Shown here in pieces: positions 14,702 to 17,721 of a DNA stretch of 17,721 bases. Numbering within the stretch: position 1 is the first letter of the stretch; every line of letters starts with the position of its first letter. The position numbers and the translations under genes are program-made. The notes under the pieces are model-generated. The model had not been told where the DNA came from. It saw only the letters and a program-made list of their open reading frames with translations, and searched no databases. Origin of the DNA: CAYZXT01 sp964482515 (GTDB lineage: Bacteria > Elusimicrobiota > Elusimicrobia > FEN-1173); the NCBI GenBank assembly GCA_964482515.1, contig CAYZXT010000047.1, positions 1-17,721 on the forward strand, read 5' to 3'.

Positions 14702-15723
14702 GGGACGTGCACGGCCTGCAATTTCCGCATAACCGAATAGCCGAACAAACCCAACTTGGCGAAAACGACGATGGAAATATACAGAGGGGCCCAGGTGATG
14801 TAGAACGCGCAGAAAGAGCAAAATGCAGCGGCGATCGCCATCACGAACACGACCCGCCGATTACTCAATCCCAGGGCCCTCAGTTTGAGCGCCAAGTGGT
14901 CCTTCGAGCCCAGGAAAGGAGATTTTCCCTGTTTGATCCGCATGATGGAGACGAACAAGGTGTCATAAAGCGGTAAACCCAGGATAAGCAGCGGCGAGAA
15001 TACGCCGATCTCGCTGACGCGCGTGTAGGAAGTCCCCATGGATAGTGCCGCCATGAAAAAACCCAAGCTCAGGCTTCCGGTGTCGCCCATGAAAATCTTC
15101 AGACGGCTGGAAATATTGTACGGAATGAAGGCCAGGGCCGAACCCGCGACGGCCGCGGCGGCGAAATTCACGTAAACGTCTTCGGTGGGGATCGAAATGA
15201 AGAGAAAGCCCATGCTGGCGACGAATATCTGGGAGCAGGCCAGTCCGTCCATGATGTCGATGAGGTTGAAAGCGTTGGTGACGCCAACGGTCCACAAAAC
15301 CGTCAGCAATAAGGACAGCCACTCCGGCTGAATGAAGTGGATCCGGACGTCGAAATAGATGAGCAGGAGAGCTCCAATGAACTGGAAGAAGAATTTCCAC
15401 TGGAACTTCAATCCGCCCGGCGTCAGGTCATCGATCAGGCCGACGGCCACCATGAAACCGGAACCGATGAGGATCCCCCGGAGGGAACGCAGGGTTCCCG
15501 TCGGAAAATGCGTGAAGAAACGCAGCAGGAGCAGCGTCACCGCTATACCTATATAGACGGCCAAACCACCCAAATAGGGGGTGGGGTGCTGATGCGTCTT
15601 GACGGGGGTGGACGGGTGGTCAAGGATTTTAAAGCGCAGAGCCAACAGGCGCAAAACCGGAGTTAATAGAAAGGTGATGCCGGCCGCCATGAAAAAAGCT
15701 ATCCCGTAATGAAAGTTAACCAT
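14698..15723 (-). CDS. WecA/MraY-family undecaprenyl-phosphate sugar-1-phosphate transferase
   Basis: This membrane enzyme (341 aa) moves a sugar-1-phosphate, typically GlcNAc-1-P, from UDP-sugar to undecaprenyl phosphate, the first step of O-antigen or related glycan synthesis. About ten hydrophobic helices are visible. The family cytoplasmic motifs are IDD (97-99), NAFNLIDIMDGLA (150-162), FMGDTGS (211-217) and SKDHLALKL with H276. The absence of the MraY-specific histidine cluster and the polysaccharide setting favour a WecA/TagO-like role over peptidoglycan MraY. GGAG lies 6 bases before this ATG; a TTG at 15738 is further upstream but less well supported. It overlaps the upstream stop by 8 bases and the downstream start by 4, tying it tightly to both neighbours. 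Confidence 0.9.
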   Translation of the reverse strand: MVNFHYGIAFFMAAGITFLLTPVLRLLALRFKILDHPSTPVKTHQHPTPYLGGLAVYIGIAVTLLLLRFFTHFPTGTLRSLRGILIGSGFMVAVGLIDDLTPGGLKFQWKFFFQFIGALLLIYFDVRIHFIQPEWLSLLLTVLWTVGVTNAFNLIDIMDGLACSQIFVASMGFLFISIPTEDVYVNFAAAAVAGSALAFIPYNISSRLKIFMGDTGSLSLGFFMAALSMGTSYTRVSEIGVFSPLLILGLPLYDTLFVSIMRIKQGKSPFLGSKDHLALKLRALGLSNRRVVFVMAIAAAFCSFCAFYITWAPLYISIVVFAKLGLFGYSVMRKLQAVHVP

Positions 15724-17716
15724 GATGTTCTCCAACAAGCGGAAAAACCAATATGTCGCCGGAATCCCAAAAACGCGGCAAGCGTCCGAGCATATCTTCC
15801 CAGACCGCGCGTCCGCGCTCCGTCAAATCCAAAACGCCGTAGCCTTTCAATCGCTCCGCCTCGCGGCGGTTGAAAAACAAATGGGTGTAGCCCGATTCTA
15901 CCAGTTTTTTTCGCAACCCTTCGCCATCGGGAGAACCGTCGGCCCACCCCTTCAAGGGCGTCGGCAACAACGCCATGGGCGCCAGATAGTGGCGTCGCAA
16001 ATAGTATCCCCGCTGGTCGCCGATCATGAGCACGTTGCTGTCCATGGGCAGGTTCGCGTTCAGATAGGATAGCGCCGCGTAGGAATCGATCTTGCGCCGA
16101 AGATAAGAATCGCGGTCCATGAACCCGAAGGCCTCGGGAAACGGGTCGCGCACCCGTTCCACCCAGTAAAACAAGACCGCGTTGGAAAGGATGAATCCCG
16201 CCGCCAGAAGTCCGACGGTCCAGCGGCCCGGACGCGGAAGCCGTTCAATGAGTTCCTTCCATCCCCAGCCGGCGGCCAGGCAAAGCAACGGAAATACCGG
16301 GAACAGGAAACGCAGCACGGGCCGGAGGCTCGCCCAGATCAGCGCATGGCCGGCCAAATAGAACAGGACCATGGCGCGGAAAGGATGGTCCTTCACCGAA
16401 AAGAACACCGCGGGCAACAAAAGGATAGGGAAGATCCATCCGAGATCGCCTGTCACGTCAAAGCCGCCGCCGAAGCTGGTGGCCCGGGTTGCCAAACGGA
16501 ACGGCATCATGAAAATCTCCACCAGGAGCGGACTCGTTCCGCCGTATTCCTGCAGGACCTGGAAGTAGGCTCCCGCCGATTCCTTGGACATGAAAACGTT
16601 CTTAGCCGGGAAGAGGCCCGGAAGGAACGGGAAAACCGGATTCCCCCCGGTCAGCCAGGCGTTCTTCGCCATCCACGGCAAAAATACCGCGGCCGCCGAT
16701 CCGCCGATGACCAAAACGTCCGCAGCCCGCTGCCGCCAGCTCCGCTCGCGCGGCCAAATAAGGATTTGGAGGCAAAGGATCGCGGGCGTCAATATCCCCG
16801 TGTATTTGATACCCGTCGCGTATCCCGCCAACAGTCCGGACAGCAGGAGCCAGCGCCGGTCCGAGCGCCGTATCCCCTCCAATCCAGCGATCACGGACAG
16901 GGTCGTCCAGAAGGCCATGCCGATCTCCACATAAGTTTCGGAGGAAAGGAGAATGACGCAGGGCGCGGAAATAAAAAGCAGGAGGTCCCATCGAAATCCG
17001 TCCATGTTCAAATGGGTCCGTCCAAAATACCAGATCGCCGCGGCGGTCATGGCGGCGAGCAAGACGCAGAAAAGCTGGGCGGAGACATCGCCGCTCAATC
17101 CGAGGAACCAGCCGAAGATCAATTCCATGTTCTGCGGGAAATGGCTGTAGTGGTTGAACGGAACGAAATCGATCCGGCCGCGCATGAGGTATTTCGCGGG
17201 GAGGGCCAAATGGTAGACCAGGCTGTCGTAATATGTGGGCGGCGAGAAGGCGCATAAAATCGCCGTCCCGGAAACGGCGGCCGCCGCGCCGAGCAACAAT
17301 GCCGACGAGAAATTAAAGTTTAAGCCGAAGAGTTTCCGGACCAGCGGCGGGATTTCCAGCACGATCCGGCTGAGTTCCTGACGGCAGACGATCGCCGCCG
17401 CCGCGGCGACGGAAAGGAAAACGATCGGGCGGAAAAAACCGGCCAGGCCCAGCGCCAGCAAGGAAAGCGAAAACAGCGGAACGCCCAACCCGAAAGACCA
17501 CAAAAGCTCCCCGGAGACGGACGCGTCCAAACGGAATCTTCGGAACAGTTTCAAGCCGGTCCCGAGGGCGATAAGGGCGAAGAGCAGGACCGAAACGGCC
17601 TCCCGCAAACGCGCCAGCAGACCGGGGATGGGATAATGAAGGAAATAGGCGGCGGACAGAAGGGCCGCCAGCCCCCCGTAGAGGATCAGGAGGGCTTGGC
17701 GTCGAACAAGTGGCAT
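15716..17716 (-). CDS. Polytopic glycosyltransferase, ArnT/PMT (GT39/GT83-like) type
   Basis: This is a large inner-membrane protein (666 aa) with roughly a dozen hydrophobic helices and a C-terminal soluble part (about 535-666). Such enzymes use polyprenyl-phosphate-linked sugars to glycosylate lipids or glycans on the periplasmic face. The first long loop has SPPTYYDSLVYHLALPAKYL (158-177), where D164 sits at the place of the catalytic Asp of GT-C enzymes, followed by HYSHFPQNMEL (189-199). The donor and acceptor are unknown. The ATG lies only 5 bases from the window edge and no ribosome site can be seen. The frame is still open at the edge, so the true start may lie upstream. It is the first gene seen of a five-gene polysaccharide operon. 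Confidence 0.82.
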   Translation of the reverse strand: MPLVRRQALLILYGGLAALLSAAYFLHYPIPGLLARLREAVSVLLFALIALGTGLKLFRRFRLDASVSGELLWSFGLGVPLFSLSLLALGLAGFFRPIVFLSVAAAAAIVCRQELSRIVLEIPPLVRKLFGLNFNFSSALLLGAAAAVSGTAILCAFSPPTYYDSLVYHLALPAKYLMRGRIDFVPFNHYSHFPQNMELIFGWFLGLSGDVSAQLFCVLLAAMTAAAIWYFGRTHLNMDGFRWDLLLFISAPCVILLSSETYVEIGMAFWTTLSVIAGLEGIRRSDRRWLLLSGLLAGYATGIKYTGILTPAILCLQILIWPRERSWRQRAADVLVIGGSAAAVFLPWMAKNAWLTGGNPVFPFLPGLFPAKNVFMSKESAGAYFQVLQEYGGTSPLLVEIFMMPFRLATRATSFGGGFDVTGDLGWIFPILLLPAVFFSVKDHPFRAMVLFYLAGHALIWASLRPVLRFLFPVFPLLCLAAGWGWKELIERLPRPGRWTVGLLAAGFILSNAVLFYWVERVRDPFPEAFGFMDRDSYLRRKIDSYAALSYLNANLPMDSNVLMIGDQRGYYLRRHYLAPMALLPTPLKGWADGSPDGEGLRKKLVESGYTHLFFNRREAERLKGYGVLDLTERGRAVWEDMLGRLPRFWDSGDILVFPLVGEHHG

Positions 17717-17721
17717 CGAAT

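Overview
The window holds 17 protein genes, all read from the minus strand, so transcription runs from high to low coordinates. It is a bacterial chromosome segment, clearly GC-rich, densely packed, with many short gaps and overlapping starts and stops. I see no tRNA, rRNA, insertion sequence, CRISPR array or integrase. No gene-free stretch exceeds 300 bases; the largest is 1911-2144. The organism looks like a Gram-negative-type bacterium: it has a type II fatty acid synthase cluster, undecaprenyl-phosphate-linked surface polysaccharide genes and an O-antigen-ligase-like protein. The phylum cannot be fixed from this sequence. A little-cultured lineage such as Elusimicrobiota is a guess only.

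Region 1, in transcription order (17716 down to 10374), is a surface polysaccharide operon. It encodes a large membrane glycosyltransferase (dolichyl-phosphate-mannose mannosyltransferase/ArnT style), a WecA/MraY-type sugar-1-phosphate transferase that would start the lipid-linked glycan, a UDP-galactopyranose-mutase-like flavoprotein, an O-antigen-ligase/polymerase-like protein with a TPR tail, and a GT4 glycosyltransferase. Three of the four junctions overlap, which suggests translational coupling.

Region 2 (10377 down to about 3391) is the classic yceD-rpmF-plsX-fabH-fabD-fabG-acpP-fabF-rnc cluster. It joins ribosomal protein L32, phospholipid precursor synthesis, fatty acid initiation and elongation, and RNase III. 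A good sigma70-type promoter (TTGACA, 17 bases, TAAACT) overlaps the end of the GT4 gene and probably drives it. A long hairpin separates acpP from fabF, and fabF uses a TTG start.

Region 3 (3371 down to 60) encodes an acyl-CoA dehydrogenase and both subunits of its electron partner ETF (etfB, etfA), ending in a textbook intrinsic terminator at 6-32. The acyl-CoA dehydrogenase gene follows rnc by 19 bases, so oxidation genes may be read in part from the fatty acid synthesis transcript.

The most unusual element is in the 234-base gap between the acyl-CoA dehydrogenase gene and etfB. Four tandem hairpins (2001-2136) share a nearly constant 10-base loop, while their stems differ by compensatory changes. 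This pattern points to selection on a folded RNA or single-stranded DNA and matches no family I can name. An extended -10 promoter for etfBA lies just downstream of it.
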